Source of the DNA: Halomonas sp. DQ26W
Lineage (GTDB): Bacteria > Pseudomonadota > Gammaproteobacteria > Pseudomonadales > Halomonadaceae
DNA length: 64,000 nt
NCBI RefSeq assembly: GCF_003339685.1
Contig: NZ_QPKI01000007.1
Location: forward strand, 81,829 to 145,828
Direction: 5' to 3'
A program made the position numbers and the translations under genes. Below are positions 55,465 through 64,000 of this stretch, piece by piece. Each line of letters opens with the position of its first letter. Position 1 is the first letter of the stretch. The notes under the pieces were generated by a model that was not told where the DNA came from, ran no database searches, and was given only the letters and a program-made list of their open reading frames with translations.

Positions 55465-56321
55465 CAGCCGGCTCCTCCATGCAGCCGCTTGATGAAGCGA
55501 CCCTGCCAGATATTGATCACCAGCAGCAGGGCCAGCGAGACGAACAGCACCACCGAGGCGATGGCCGAGGCGCCGACATAGTCGTACTCCTGCAGCTTGA
55601 CGAAGATCATCAGCGCGGTGATTTCGGTCTCGTAAGGCATGTTGCCGGCGATGAAGATGATGGCGCCGAACTCCCCCAGCGAGCGCACGAAGGCGAGCCC
55701 GGTGCCGGTGACCAGTGCCGGCCACAGGTGGGGCAGGATCACACGGCGAAAGGCCGTGCCGTCGGAGGCGCCGAGGGTTAGAGCGGCTTCATCGACCTCG
55801 TGGGGCAGGTCCTCCAGCACCGGCTGCACCGTGCGCACTACGAAAGGAATGCTGGTGAAGGCCATGGCCAGGGCGATGCCGACCCAGGTATAGGCGACCT
55901 GAAAGCCCAGTGGCTCGAGCAACCGTCCCATCCAGCCGTTGCTGGAGTAGAGCGTTGCCAGGGTAATGCCGGCAACCGCGGTGGGCAGGGCGAAAGGCAA
56001 GTCCATCAGCGCGTCGAGCAACCGCTTGCCGGGAAAGTCGTAGCGCACCAGCACCCAGGCGAGCAGCAGACCGAAGGCGCCGTTGACCAGGGCGGCAACC
56101 GCCGCGGCACCAATGGTGACCACGTAGCTGGCTACCACCCGGCCCTCGGTGATGATCGCCCAGTATTCGGCCAGGCTGAGCCCGGCCAACTGACCGAACA
56201 GACCGGTCAGCGGCAGCAGCAGCACCAGCGAGATGAACATCAGGCTGATGCCAAGCGAGAGACCGAAACCCGGCAGCACCCGCTTGGGGGCGCTGCCGGC
56301 GCGAGTGGCTAGCGTGATCAT
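55464..56321 (-). CDS. cysT: Sulfate ABC transporter permease CysT
   Basis: CysT (also CysU) is the other permease subunit. The 285-residue protein has six hydrophobic segments, and the EAA loop reads VDEAALTLGASDGTAFRRVILPH, with RSLGEFGAIIFIAGN. Its ATG overlaps the cysP stop (TGATG), so translation of all four genes is coupled. Confidence 0.95.
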   Translation of the reverse strand: MITLATRAGSAPKRVLPGFGLSLGISLMFISLVLLLPLTGLFGQLAGLSLAEYWAIITEGRVVASYVVTIGAAAVAALVNGAFGLLLAWVLVRYDFPGKRLLDALMDLPFALPTAVAGITLATLYSSNGWMGRLLEPLGFQVAYTWVGIALAMAFTSIPFVVRTVQPVLEDLPHEVDEAALTLGASDGTAFRRVILPHLWPALVTGTGLAFVRSLGEFGAIIFIAGNMPYETEITALMIFVKLQEYDYVGASAIASVVLFVSLALLLVINIWQGRFIKRLHGGAG

Positions 56322-57331
56322 CAGCGGCGCTGTAACTGGTCCAGCAGGGCACCGCCGGCGAAGTGCTCATCCATGGCCTGCTCCCAGCTACCGACGATGT
56401 CCTCTACCCGCAGCAGCTCGGTTTCCGGGAACTGGTCGGCGAACTCTTCCACGATTGCCTCGTGATGGACACGATAGTTGAAGTTGGCCAGCATGCGCTG
56501 GGCCTCTTCGCTGTAGAGGTACTCGACATAGGCCTGGGCCAGGTCCTGGGTGCCGTTGCGCTCGGCGTTGGGCTCGACCACCGCCACCGGGAATTCGGCT
56601 AGGATGCTGACCGGCGGCACGATGACCTCATAGTCGTCCTGGCCGTATTCACCGCGAATGTTGTTCACCTCCGACTCGAAGCTGATCAGCACATCGCCGA
56701 TGCCGCGCTCGATGAAGCTGGTGGTGGCACCACGGCCGCCGGTGTCGAACACTGCCACGTTGCGCAGGAAAGTGCGCATGAAGTCGTGGATCTGCTCCTC
56801 GTCGCCATCGAAGTGCTGCTGTGCAAAGCCCCAGGCGGCCAGGTAGGTGTAGCGCCCGTTGCCTGAAGTCTTGGGGTTGGGGAAGACCATCTTGACGTCT
56901 TCACGCACCAGATCATCCCAGCTTTCGATGCCCTTGGGGTTGTCCTTACGCACCAGGAAAGCCGTGGTGGAGTAGTAGGGCGAGGCGTTGTTGGGCAACT
57001 GCTGCTGCCAGTCCTCGGCAACCAGGCCGGCATCGGCGAGTACCTGTACGTCGGTCACCTGGTTGTAGGTCACCACGTCGGCGCGCAGCCCCTGCAGGAT
57101 GGCGCGGGCCTGGGCGGAGGAGCCGCCATGGGACTGCTGGATGGCGATTTCTTCGCCCTGCTCGGCCTGCCACCAGTCGCGGAACTCCGGATTGATGGCG
57201 GAGAAGAGTTCGCGGGCAATGTCGTAGGAGGAGTTGAGAATCTCGCGCTCGGCGGCCAGAGCCGGGGTGGCAAGGCTGGCGCCCAGGGCAACGGCAAGTG
57301 CGATGCGTCGAACGGTGGACAGCAGCTGCAT
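56321..57331 (-). CDS. cysP: Periplasmic sulfate/thiosulfate-binding protein
   Basis: This is the substrate-binding protein of the importer. The 336-residue precursor has a signal peptide (about 1-27, ending TPALA) and the family marks [32 protein letters not shown] (sulfate-binding Ser region) and [21 protein letters not shown]. CysP and Sbp cannot be separated reliably by eye. A GGAG site precedes the ATG at 57331; longer starts overlap the rpe gene and are rejected. Confidence 0.93.
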   Translation of the reverse strand: MQLLSTVRRIALAVALGASLATPALAAEREILNSSYDIARELFSAINPEFRDWWQAEQGEEIAIQQSHGGSSAQARAILQGLRADVVTYNQVTDVQVLADAGLVAEDWQQQLPNNASPYYSTTAFLVRKDNPKGIESWDDLVREDVKMVFPNPKTSGNGRYTYLAAWGFAQQHFDGDEEQIHDFMRTFLRNVAVFDTGGRGATTSFIERGIGDVLISFESEVNNIRGEYGQDDYEVIVPPVSILAEFPVAVVEPNAERNGTQDLAQAYVEYLYSEEAQRMLANFNYRVHHEAIVEEFADQFPETELLRVEDIVGSWEQAMDEHFAGGALLDQLQRR

Positions 57332-57369
57332 GGGAGACACTCCATCAAGATAAGGTTGAGGGCAAGAGT

Positions 57370-57425
57370 AAATCTGGAAACGGGGAATTACAATTGTGTT
57401 TTTTATTCTATTTTGAAATATAACT
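57370..57425 (-). promoter_or_regulatory. AT-rich promoter region of the cysPTWA operon, possible CysB site
   Basis: A 50-bp AT-rich block interrupts GC-rich surroundings just upstream of cysP. On the minus strand it contains TTCAAA-like and TGTAAT-like hexamers 19 bp apart, and ATA/TAT-rich half-sites of the kind bound by CysB. No exact consensus was identified. Confidence 0.35.
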
Positions 57426-57477
57426 GTGGCGCTTTTCCGCTCCCGCTTGGCCCGACTCCCCCGTCTCCGGTGCTTCC

Positions 57478-57486
57478 TGATAGAAT
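57478..57486 (+). promoter_or_regulatory. Extended -10 promoter of rpe-gph-trpE
   Basis: TGA-TAGAAT lies 38 bp before the rpe ATG. It repeats the pattern seen before hisZ and yajQ. No clear -35 is present. Confidence 0.4.
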
Positions 57487-57523
57487 GCGGGCCTCTCTTT
57501 CCGAGCGACAGCCTGGACATCCC

Positions 57524-58237
57524 ATGACCGACGCGACCCGTGATTTCCTTATTGCCCCCTCCATTCTGTCCGCCGACTTCGCCCGCCTGGGTGAGGAAGT
57601 GGATAACGTATTGGCTGCCGGGGCCGATGTCGTCCACTTCGATGTCATGGACAACCACTACGTCCCCAACCTGACCATTGGACCCATGGTCTGTGAGGCC
57701 CTGCGCAAGCACGGGGTGACGGCACCCATCGACGTGCACCTCATGGTGCGCCCGGTGGACCAATTGATCGGCGAGTTCATCGCAGCGGGGGCCAGCTACA
57801 TCACCTTCCACCCCGAAGCCTCCGACCACATCGACCGATCGCTTCAGCTGATACGCGATGGCGGCTGCAAGGCGGGGTTGGTGTTCAACCCGGCGACACC
57901 GCTCTCCTACCTCGACTACGTGATGGACAAGGTCGACATGATCCTGCTGATGAGCGTCAACCCGGGGTTCGGTGGCCAGGCCTTCCTGCCGGGCACGCTG
58001 GACAAGCTGCGTGAGGCGCGCCAGCGTATCGATGCCTCGGGGCGGGCGATTCGCCTCGAGATCGACGGTGGTGTCAAGGTCGACAACATCGCCGAGATCG
58101 CCGCGGCCGGTGCCGACACCTTCGTGGCCGGCTCCGCGATCTTCAAGGCGACCAACGCCGCCGACCCACATCGCTACGACAGCGTGCTTCGCGATTTTCG
58201 TGAGCAGTTGGCCACGGTGCAGGTCGGCGAGCGGTGA
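57524..58237 (+). CDS. rpe: Ribulose-phosphate 3-epimerase
   Basis: Rpe interconverts ribulose 5-phosphate and xylulose 5-phosphate in the pentose phosphate pathway. The 237-residue TIM-barrel protein has [34 protein letters not shown] (metal His/Asp), [16 protein letters not shown] and EIDGGVK. The ATG at 57524 gives the usual start. Its TGA overlaps the GTG of the GIY-YIG gene. The order rpe-gph-trpE is conserved in gammaproteobacteria. Confidence 0.97.
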   Translation: MTDATRDFLIAPSILSADFARLGEEVDNVLAAGADVVHFDVMDNHYVPNLTIGPMVCEALRKHGVTAPIDVHLMVRPVDQLIGEFIAAGASYITFHPEASDHIDRSLQLIRDGGCKAGLVFNPATPLSYLDYVMDKVDMILLMSVNPGFGGQAFLPGTLDKLREARQRIDASGRAIRLEIDGGVKVDNIAEIAAAGADTFVAGSAIFKATNAADPHRYDSVLRDFREQLATVQVGER

Positions 58238-58527
58238 ACACGGAAGCGCCGCTGTGGTACCTCTATATGGTCGAAACGCCTCAAGGCGTGCTCTATACCG
58301 GTATCACCACTGATGTCGCGCGTCGCGTGGCCCAGCATGAAGTCGGGCGGGGCGCCAAGGCCCTGCGCGGGCGTGGGCCGCTTGTGCTGGTGCATCACGA
58401 GGCGGTAGGCAGCCACGGGCAGGCACTTCGCCTCGAAGCCGAGGTCAAGCGATTGACGGCGGCGCGCAAACGGACCTGGCTGGATGGCCGGCAGGTCAGC
58501 GAGGAAACCTCATGCACCCGATTCTGA
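58234..58527 (+). CDS. GIY-YIG nuclease-fold protein (YhbQ/UPF0213 type)
   Basis: This 97-residue single GIY-YIG domain reads [29 protein letters not shown] with the conserved Arg, then [14 protein letters not shown] and EAEVKRL with the metal Glu. It matches the small stand-alone family that includes E. coli YhbQ; members have DNA-end or nicking nuclease activity in vitro in some cases, with unclear cell roles. The GTG start overlaps the rpe stop, and its 3' end overlaps gph by 16 bp, so it is inserted into the rpe-gph operon. Confidence 0.88.
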   Translation: MNTEAPLWYLYMVETPQGVLYTGITTDVARRVAQHEVGRGAKALRGRGPLVLVHHEAVGSHGQALRLEAEVKRLTAARKRTWLDGRQVSEETSCTRF

Positions 58528-59177
58528 AGGACATCCGCCTGGTGGCGTTCGACCTCGACGGCACCCTGGTCGATTCCGTACCCGACCTGGCGGCCGCCGT
58601 GGACAGGGTGCTGGGTGAACTCGACCTGCCTGCAGCCGGGGAGGCGAAGGTAACGGCATGGGTCGGTAACGGTTCACTCACGCTGGTGGAGCGAGCGCTG
58701 ACCGATGCGCTGGGCGAGTCCCCCGGGGCCGAGCCGCTTGAAGCGGGGAATCTTCGCTTTCTTTACCACTACGGGCGGGATCCGGGGTCGCGCACACGTC
58801 TCTACCCTGGTGTGCGTGAAGCGCTGGATGCCCTGCAGGCAGGCGGCTGGATCCTGACACTCGTCACCAACAAGCCCTACGCCTTCATCGAGCCGATCCT
58901 GGCGCAATTTGGCCTCGAGAGGCATTTCGCCCTGGCGCTGGGCGGGGATTCGTTGCAGCGGAAAAAGCCCGATCCGGCACCGCTGCTGCATGTGGCGTCG
59001 CATTTCGACGTGCCCCCGCCGGCCTGTCTGATGGTGGGGGATTCGCGTCACGATATCGCCGCCGGTCGCGCGGCCGGTTTTCGAACCCTGGCGGTTCCCT
59101 ACGGTTACAATCATGGCGAACCGGTGAGCAATAGCCTCCCCGACGGCCTCATCGAATCGCTGACAGAACTCGTTTAG
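58512..59177 (+). CDS. gph: Phosphoglycolate phosphatase
   Basis: Gph hydrolyses 2-phosphoglycolate produced during DNA 3'-end repair. The 221-residue HAD-superfamily enzyme has [17 protein letters not shown] (motif I with nucleophile Asp), VTNKP (motif II), KKPDPAP (motif III) and [16 protein letters not shown] (motif IV). It overlaps the GIY-YIG gene and precedes trpE by 37 bp, as in the conserved rpe-gph-trp arrangement. Confidence 0.94.
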   Translation: MHPILKDIRLVAFDLDGTLVDSVPDLAAAVDRVLGELDLPAAGEAKVTAWVGNGSLTLVERALTDALGESPGAEPLEAGNLRFLYHYGRDPGSRTRLYPGVREALDALQAGGWILTLVTNKPYAFIEPILAQFGLERHFALALGGDSLQRKKPDPAPLLHVASHFDVPPPACLMVGDSRHDIAAGRAAGFRTLAVPYGYNHGEPVSNSLPDGLIESLTELV

Positions 59178-59214
59178 CCACCACCAGCTAGACAACACCA
59201 CCAAGGATCCGGGC

Positions 59215-60711
59215 ATGATGACACCCGAACGCTTCCATGAGTTGGCCGCTACCGGCTACAACCGCATTCCGGTCACCCGCGAGGTGCTGGCCGATCTCGA
59301 CACTCCGCTATCCACCTACATGAAGCTGGCCGACGAACCCTGGACGTTCCTGCTGGAGTCGGTGCAGGGGGGCGAGAAGTGGGGGCGCTACTCGATCATC
59401 GGTTTACCCTGCCAGGAGCGCATCGAAGTGCGCGGCTTCAGCGTCAGCCGTTTTCTGGGCGACGAGTGCCAGGAGACGACCGAGGTGGAAGACCCTCTGA
59501 GCTGGATCGAGGCGTTTCATGCAGGCTTCAACGTGCCGCGGCTGGACGACCAGCCCCGCTTCGATGGCGGCCTGGTGGGTTACTTCGGTTACGACACCAT
59601 CCGTTACATCGAGCCGCGCCTGCGCGTCCCTAACGTGGCCACCAAGCCAGACCCGCTCGGGGTTCCTGATATTCTGCTGATGGTCTGCGACGACCTGGTG
59701 GTATTCGACAACCTTTCGGGCCGGCTGACGCTCTGGACCCATGCCCACCCCGCCGAGCCGGACGCCTACGAGGCGGCGGTTGAGCGGCTGCGTCAACTCG
59801 AGATCCGCCTGCGCAGCGCCACGCTCAACACCACCAGTCCCGGCACCGGGCGCAGTGCTGTGGAGGAGGGGCATTTCACCTCCGGCTTCACTGAGGCGGG
59901 CTTCAAGTCGGCGGTGGAGACGATCAAGGAGTACGTTCTGGCCGGCGACGTCATGCAGTGCGTGCCGTCGCAGCGCATGTCGATTCCCTACCAGGCTTCG
60001 CCACTGGATCTCTATCGCGCCCTGAGAAGCCTCAATCCTTCGCCCTACATGTTCTTCTTCAATCTCGACGACCACCATGTGGTGGGCTCATCGCCGGAGA
60101 TCCTCACCCGCCTGGAGGATGGCGAAGTGACGGTGCGTCCGATCGCCGGTACCCGGGTGCGGGGCAAGACCGAGGAGGAGGACCGGGAGCTGGAAGTCGA
60201 CCTGCTGGGCGACCCCAAGGAGGTTGCCGAGCACCTGATGTTGATTGACCTGGGGCGCAACGACGTGGGGCGCATCAGCGAAACGGGCTCGGTGGTGGTG
60301 ACCGACCAGATGGTCGTGGAGCGTTACTCCCACGTGATGCACATCGTCTCCAACGTCACCGGGCGGTTGCGGCCGGGGCTCTCCGCCATGGATGTGCTGC
60401 GTGCCACCTTCCCGGCGGGAACCCTCTCCGGTGCTCCCAAGATTCGCGCCATGGAGATCATCGACGAACTGGAGCCGGTCAAGCGCGGCGTCTACTCCGG
60501 TGCGGTGGGCTATCTTTCGTGGCATGGCAACATGGATACCGCCATTGCCATCCGCACCGCGGTAATCAAGGACGGCGTGCTGCACGTGCAGGCCGGCGCC
60601 GGTATCGTCGCGGACTCGGTCCCCGAGATGGAGTGGCAGGAAACCCTCAACAAGGGGCGCGCGATTTTCCGTGCGGTGGCCATGGCCGAGAAGGGGCTGG
60701 ATAACCTTTAG
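59215..60711 (+). CDS. trpE: Anthranilate synthase component I TrpE
   Basis: TrpE converts chorismate to anthranilate with ammonia from TrpG, the first step of tryptophan synthesis. The 498-residue protein has the N-terminal feedback-binding motif [48 protein letters not shown] and the [20 protein letters not shown] signature. It starts MMTPE; the ATG one codon later is possible. Unlike in E. coli, trpG is not adjacent: 431 bp with a trp leader separates them. Confidence 0.97.
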   Translation: MMTPERFHELAATGYNRIPVTREVLADLDTPLSTYMKLADEPWTFLLESVQGGEKWGRYSIIGLPCQERIEVRGFSVSRFLGDECQETTEVEDPLSWIEAFHAGFNVPRLDDQPRFDGGLVGYFGYDTIRYIEPRLRVPNVATKPDPLGVPDILLMVCDDLVVFDNLSGRLTLWTHAHPAEPDAYEAAVERLRQLEIRLRSATLNTTSPGTGRSAVEEGHFTSGFTEAGFKSAVETIKEYVLAGDVMQCVPSQRMSIPYQASPLDLYRALRSLNPSPYMFFFNLDDHHVVGSSPEILTRLEDGEVTVRPIAGTRVRGKTEEEDRELEVDLLGDPKEVAEHLMLIDLGRNDVGRISETGSVVVTDQMVVERYSHVMHIVSNVTGRLRPGLSAMDVLRATFPAGTLSGAPKIRAMEIIDELEPVKRGVYSGAVGYLSWHGNMDTAIAIRTAVIKDGVLHVQAGAGIVADSVPEMEWQETLNKGRAIFRAVAMAEKGLDNL

Positions 60712-60930
60712 GCGCCTCGCCGGTGACGACGAGCAGGGCCAGCCAGAGCAGGGTGTGGCGGGATCAACGCATCGCCAATCTCCTTTTTGCGGTAGCGCAT
60801 TGGCTCGATGATAGAAACTGTGGCCTGACCTTGCCAGGCGTGCCGCGTTACGGGAGCGAAGTTCCAGTCGATGACGCCATGAGCCTCCGGCGCATTGACA
60901 GCCAGCCCGGCACAACGGCACTATTGCGTC

Positions 60931-60981
60931 ATGACAACACCAGCTCACATGCATTCAAGCCGGACGTGGTGGCGCTCCTGA
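60931..60981 (+). CDS. trpL: trp operon leader peptide TrpL
   Basis: A 16-codon reading frame, MTTPAHMHSSRTWWRS, carries two adjacent TGG (Trp) codons at 60967-60972, two codons before its stop. An internal ATG at 60949 would give 10 residues. It ends 33 bp before the terminator hairpin. Ribosome stalling at the Trp codons is the classical sensor of charged tRNA-Trp in trp attenuation. The ribosome-binding site is weak by eye. It is upstream of trpGDC, not trpE. Confidence 0.8.
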   Translation: MTTPAHMHSSRTWWRS

Positions 60982-60984
60982 AGC

Positions 60985-61038
60985 GGGGCGGCATACCTGA
61001 GTCTTGAATGATCATGCCGCCGTCGGGGCGGCATTTTT
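60985..61038 (+). promoter_or_regulatory. trp attenuator (anti-terminator and terminator)
   Basis: The terminator stem is ATGCCGCC (61014-61021), loop GTCGG, GGCGGCAT (61027-61034), then TTTTT. An exact 10-base copy of the 3' arm, GGGGCGGCAT, lies at 60985-60994, just after the leader stop, and can pair with ATGCCGCC instead. A ribosome stalled on the Trp codons would leave this copy free, favouring anti-termination and trpGDC expression. Confidence 0.8.
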
Positions 61039-61142
61039 GTGTCCTGGTGACCACTGCACGGCTGGCATGCGCAACCAACCCGATCTGGTTAACCTCTGCG
61101 AGGCCAATGGCCACCTGCAACAGAAACAGGACTATTACTGCC

Positions 61143-61727
61143 ATGTCCGTGCTGATGATCGATAACTATGACAGCTTCACCTTCAATGTGGTGCAGTATC
61201 TGGCCGAATTGGGGGCCGATGTGGTCACCCATCGCAACGATACCATCACCTTGGAAGAGATCGAAGCGCTGGCCCCGAGTCATCTGGTCATTTCACCCGG
61301 GCCCTGCACACCCAACGAGGCGGGCATTTCCTTGGAGGCGATTCGCCACTTCGCCGGCCGGCTGCCGATTCTCGGTATCTGCCTGGGTCACCAGGCTATC
61401 GGCCAGGTATACGGTGGGAAGGTCGTGCGCGCGCCTCAGGTGATGCATGGCAAAACCTCACACATTCGCCACCATGGCCAAGGTGTCTTCGAAGGGCTGG
61501 CGGACCCGCTGGAGGTGACCCGCTATCATTCCCTGGTAGTGGCGGCCGATTGCGTGCCTGAGTGTCTCGAGGTGACCGCCTGGACCGGCCAGGATGACGT
61601 CACGCCAGGCCTGGTCATGGGCCTGCGCCATCGCGAGCTGGACATCGAAGGGGTCCAGTTCCACCCGGAGTCGATCCTTACTCGCCAGGGGCATGAGCTA
61701 CTGGCCAATTTCCTGAAGCGTCGCTGA
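61143..61727 (+). CDS. trpG: Anthranilate synthase component II (glutamine amidotransferase) TrpG
   Basis: TrpG supplies ammonia from glutamine to TrpE and may serve PabB as well. The 194-residue class I amidotransferase has [15 protein letters not shown], the oxyanion PGP, nucleophile GICLGHQA and the His/Glu pair in [10 protein letters not shown]. The ATG at 61143 follows an AGGAC site. It is the first gene of trpGDC, under the attenuator. Confidence 0.96.
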   Translation: MSVLMIDNYDSFTFNVVQYLAELGADVVTHRNDTITLEEIEALAPSHLVISPGPCTPNEAGISLEAIRHFAGRLPILGICLGHQAIGQVYGGKVVRAPQVMHGKTSHIRHHGQGVFEGLADPLEVTRYHSLVVAADCVPECLEVTAWTGQDDVTPGLVMGLRHRELDIEGVQFHPESILTRQGHELLANFLKRR

Positions 61728-61760
61728 CCCGCGCCCGACAGAGACAGAGGAGTCCTGCCC

Positions 61761-62780
61761 ATGCAGATGCGAGAGGCCATTGCCGCAGTGATGCGCCGCG
61801 AGAACCTGAGCTTCGATGCGACTCACGGGGTGATGCAGCAGATCATGACCGGTGAAGCCACCGATGCCCAGATCGGCGGTCTGCTGGTCGGACTGGCCAT
61901 GAAGGGCGAGACCGCCGAGGAGATCGGCGCGGCGGCTCAGGTCATGCGCGAGCTCATGAATCGGGTCAGGGTCACGGCCGGCAATATTGTCGATATCGTC
62001 GGCACCGGTGGCGACGGTGCCAACCTGTTCAACGTCTCGACCGCCGCCAGTTTCGTGGCCGCCGCTGCCGGTGCCCATGTGGCCAAGCACGGTAATCGCA
62101 GCGTATCGTCCTCGTCCGGCAGCGCTGACCTGTTCGACGTGGCGGGCATCAACCTGGATCTCAAGCCGGACGAGGTGGGGCGCTGCATCGAACAGGTGGG
62201 TGTCGGCTTCATGTTTGCCCCCAACCACCACCCGGCCATGCGCTTTGCCGTCGGGGCACGCCGGGAAATGGGTGTGCGTACCCTGTTCAATATCCTAGGG
62301 CCGCTCACCAATCCCGCCGGCGCCCCCAATCAACTGCTGGGAGTCTACTCGCCGGAACTGGTTCCGCTGATGGCCGAAGTGCTTCAGCATCTCGGCAGCC
62401 ATCATGTCATGGTGGTGCACGCCGAGGACGGCCTGGACGAGATCTCCCTGGCCGCTCCGACCCAGGTGGCGGAGCTCAAGGACGGCGAGGTCCGCCGCTA
62501 TACGATCACCCCCGAAGCGCTGGGTATCGAGCGCCAGGACATGGCGCCGCTCAAGGTGGTCAGCGCAGAGGACAGCCTGCGACTGGTGCGCGAGGCCCTG
62601 GTGGGCGAAGGGCTGGCGGCGGACATCGTCGCGCTCAACGCCGGCGCTGCGCTCTACTGCGCGGATATCGCCGACTCTCTGAGCGAAGGCGTGGCCATGG
62701 CCCAGGACGCCCAGGCTTCCAAGCTGCCCCTGGAAAAAATGAAGGAGCTGGCCGACTTTACCCGTGTGCTGCTTCCCTGA
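61761..62780 (+). CDS. trpD: Anthranilate phosphoribosyltransferase TrpD
   Basis: TrpD joins anthranilate to PRPP. The 339-residue protein has GTGGDGANLFNVSTA (PRPP-binding), KHGNRSVSSSSGSADLF and the HHPAMRFAVGARREMGVRTLFNILGPLTNPA region. Length is typical. An AGAGGAG site precedes the ATG, 33 bp after trpG. Confidence 0.97.
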   Translation: MQMREAIAAVMRRENLSFDATHGVMQQIMTGEATDAQIGGLLVGLAMKGETAEEIGAAAQVMRELMNRVRVTAGNIVDIVGTGGDGANLFNVSTAASFVAAAAGAHVAKHGNRSVSSSSGSADLFDVAGINLDLKPDEVGRCIEQVGVGFMFAPNHHPAMRFAVGARREMGVRTLFNILGPLTNPAGAPNQLLGVYSPELVPLMAEVLQHLGSHHVMVVHAEDGLDEISLAAPTQVAELKDGEVRRYTITPEALGIERQDMAPLKVVSAEDSLRLVREALVGEGLAADIVALNAGAALYCADIADSLSEGVAMAQDAQASKLPLEKMKELADFTRVLLP

Positions 62781-62831
62781 CTGAACTCGCCTGCGGCCCT
62801 ATGAATGCCGCCTTGATAGCAGGATTTCACC

Positions 62832-63641
62832 ATGAACCAGACGCAGGACGCACCCCCTACCATCCTGACCCGCATCCTGGCCCGCAAGGATGAAGAGGTC
62901 GCCGAGCGGCAGCGCGCCGTACCGGAGGCCGAGTTATTGGCGCTCGCCGAACGACAGGAGGCACCTCGCGGTTTCATTGCAGCGCTGAACCAGAGCATCG
63001 ATGAGGGCGACCCGGCGGTGATCGCCGAGATCAAGAAGGCCTCCCCCTCACGGGGCGTCATCCGCGAAGATTTCCAGCCCGGCGAGATCGCCAAGAGCTA
63101 TGCTGCCGGTGGCGCCTCCTGCCTCTCGGTGCTGACCGATGCCGACTTCTTCCAGGGCCATGAAGACTTCCTGATCGAGGCGCGCGAGGCCTGCGATCTG
63201 CCGGTGATTCGCAAGGACTTCATCACCCACGGCTATCAGGTCAGCGAAGCACGGGCCATCGGCGCCGATTGTATCCTGCTGATCGTCGCGGCCCTGGACG
63301 ACGTCCGTATGGCGGACCTTTACCAGCAGGCGGTGCTGCTGGGCATGGATGTGCTGGTGGAAGTGCACGACGTGCGTGAGCTCGAGCGTGCGCTGAAGCT
63401 GGGGATCGACCTGGTGGGTATCAACAACCGCAACCTGCACACCTTCGAGACGCGCCTGGACACCACGCTGGACATGCTGACACATATACCGGCGGACATT
63501 ACCGTGGTGACCGAGTCCGGCATCAATACCCGCAGCGACATGCTGCGCATGCGCGAGCACGACGTGAATGGCTTCCTCGTTGGTGAAGCCTTCATGCGCG
63601 AAGATGACCCCGGCGAAGCACTCAGACGGCTGTTCTTCTAA
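62832..63641 (+). CDS. trpC: Indole-3-glycerol-phosphate synthase TrpC
   Basis: TrpC closes the indole ring by decarboxylation and condensation. The 269-residue TIM-barrel enzyme has [19 protein letters not shown] at the N-terminus, [42 protein letters not shown] and ITVVTESGI. It is the monofunctional form (no TrpF domain), as in Pseudomonas. It ends the trpGDC operon and is followed by a terminator. Confidence 0.97.
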   Translation: MNQTQDAPPTILTRILARKDEEVAERQRAVPEAELLALAERQEAPRGFIAALNQSIDEGDPAVIAEIKKASPSRGVIREDFQPGEIAKSYAAGGASCLSVLTDADFFQGHEDFLIEAREACDLPVIRKDFITHGYQVSEARAIGADCILLIVAALDDVRMADLYQQAVLLGMDVLVEVHDVRELERALKLGIDLVGINNRNLHTFETRLDTTLDMLTHIPADITVVTESGINTRSDMLRMREHDVNGFLVGEAFMREDDPGEALRRLFF

Positions 63642-63657
63642 GCAGCGGCATTATCAC

Positions 63658-63688
63658 AGAGGGCAGCCATCCAGGCAGCCCTCTTTGT
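63658..63688 (+). terminator. Intrinsic terminator after trpC
   Basis: AGAGGGC and GCCCTCT arms enclose a partly paired GCC/GGC inner stem and end in TTTG, 17 bp after the trpC stop. Confidence 0.75.
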
Positions 63689-63771
63689 TAGGTTCTTCAC
63701 ACTTTGGCGTGAATCTGCTCTGCACAGACTGCATTGTGGAAGGACGCCTCGGCGATAGCGACGCAGGCGCT

Positions 63772-64000
63772 CCTTGTTGGAGCGCTCGGTTCGGCGCCCC
63801 GACTCCGCATCGCGACTGGCGCCGCCAGGCGCCTTGGCGGAGGCTGAAACGCCGGTGATGGCCGCGAACGTTGGCAACACCGCCGGGAGGCCTGTGGCCT
63901 CCAGTCGTGAGCTGAAGCTACTCCGACAGCGGCGTGGCAACGTTGGTGGAGAAAGCCGCTGTTGGAGCGCTGGTTTCCATCGCGACTGGCGCCGATAGGC
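63772..64000. repeat. REP-like intergenic repeats at the window edge
   Basis: Two copies of the TGTTGGAGCGCT...TCGCGACTGGCGCC core begin near 63775 and 63960, about 185 bp apart; the second is cut by the end of the window. Between them lie a CCGCCGGGAGGCC block and the inverted partner CCAGTCGTGA and CTCCGACAGCGGC, matching the left side of the 44055 array. The family is therefore dispersed. Confidence 0.85.

Larger units (their letters stand above)
60712..61142. other. Intergenic region with trp attenuator between trpE and trpG
   Basis: These 431 bp contain no full gene. The 3' part carries the trp leader peptide (60931-60981), a second copy of the terminator's 3' arm (60985-60994) and the attenuator terminator (61014-61038). 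The first 200 bp hold the promoter, which I could not pin down; a TTGCGG/TTGACA-like hexamer lies near 60895. The region between the terminator and trpG includes the ribosome-binding site AACAGGAC. Confidence 0.6.
63642..64000. other. Gene-free right end of the window
   Basis: After trpC the last 359 bp contain a terminator (63658-63688), then about 80 bp without a recognised feature, then the repeat copies listed next. No gene was supported. Apparent short reading frames here are translations of the repeat. Confidence 0.7.

Noticed and set aside
57332..58171. Long leftward open frame upstream of cysP, overlapping rpe on the opposite strand
   Set aside because: It lacks a signal peptide at its start and is antisense to the well-supported rpe gene; the true cysP start with its signal sequence is at 57331.
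60723..61007. 94-codon open frame between trpE and trpG
   Set aside because: It has no recognisable motif or ribosome-binding site and overlaps the trp leader in another frame; the leader-attenuator explains the region better.

Overview
The window looks like a core chromosomal segment from a moderately halophilic gammaproteobacterium, most likely Halomonas or a close relative (Halomonadaceae). The evidence is the GC-rich, acidic-residue-rich coding sequence, the conserved order amiB-mutL-miaA-hfq-hflX-hflK-hflC-hisZ-purA, a class I polyhydroxyalkanoate (PHA) synthase with its phasin, trpE split from trpGDC, and a CysPTWA sulfate importer. The assignment rests on gene order and protein resemblance only. 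I saw no rRNA, tRNA, CRISPR, insertion sequence, prophage or plasmid genes.

Layout. 1-7434: cell-wall amidase (partial), mismatch repair, tRNA modification, Hfq, the ribosome-rescue GTPase HflX and the HflKC membrane protease regulators. 7632-10207: hisZ and purA. 10301-12429: a divergent pair of a RimK-like ATP-grasp ligase with an RLAN-type N-terminus and a GNAT acetyltransferase. 12502-15783: yajQ and pepN. 15938-18497: a leftward four-gene operon (duplicated DUF1538 membrane protein, PII-like protein, CBS-domain protein, small membrane protein). This is the best candidate here for an undescribed system, probably a transporter with its own nucleotide-sensing regulators. 18810-22234: LemA, an M48 protease and an acidic lipoprotein with a duplicated coiled-coil segment. 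22346-26834: a cold-shock protein, a LysE-type exporter, the Slt transglycosylase and two tandem hot-dog thioesterases. 26929-34154: htpG, pntAB, gpsA, sixA and a small monooxygenase-fold protein. 34151-38680: an AEC permease with a 33-residue upstream ORF, two overlapping alpha/beta hydrolases, a patatin and an Smr protein. 38800-43959: prmB, aroC and a PHA locus (small conserved protein, phasin, phaC). 44055-44618: an intergenic repeat array. 44634-50044: lnt, corC, ybeY, phoH and miaB. 50289-53523: small conserved proteins, thiopurine methyltransferase, a YajG-type lipoprotein and a YjaB-like acetyltransferase. 53546-57331: the cysPTWA operon. 57524-63641: rpe, a GIY-YIG protein, gph, trpE, then a trp leader-attenuator and trpGDC.

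Non-coding highlights. A trp attenuator lies in front of trpG: a leader peptide with tandem Trp codons, a terminator, and an exact second copy of the terminator's 3' arm. A Halomonas-type interspersed repeat family occurs at three places: an array at 44055-44618, copies at 63772-64000, and a solo copy at 38066-38108 that carries the stop codons of both convergent genes flanking it. A 15-bp in-frame tandem repeat starts at the thiopurine methyltransferase stop codon. A perfect 16-bp palindrome lies upstream of the DUF1538 operon.

Most of the window is ordinary housekeeping DNA. The unusual material is concentrated in the DUF1538/PII operon, the ATP-grasp/GNAT pair, and the intergenic repeats and regulatory sites. 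All start-site choices rest on visible ribosome-binding sites and family alignment from memory; no database search was run.
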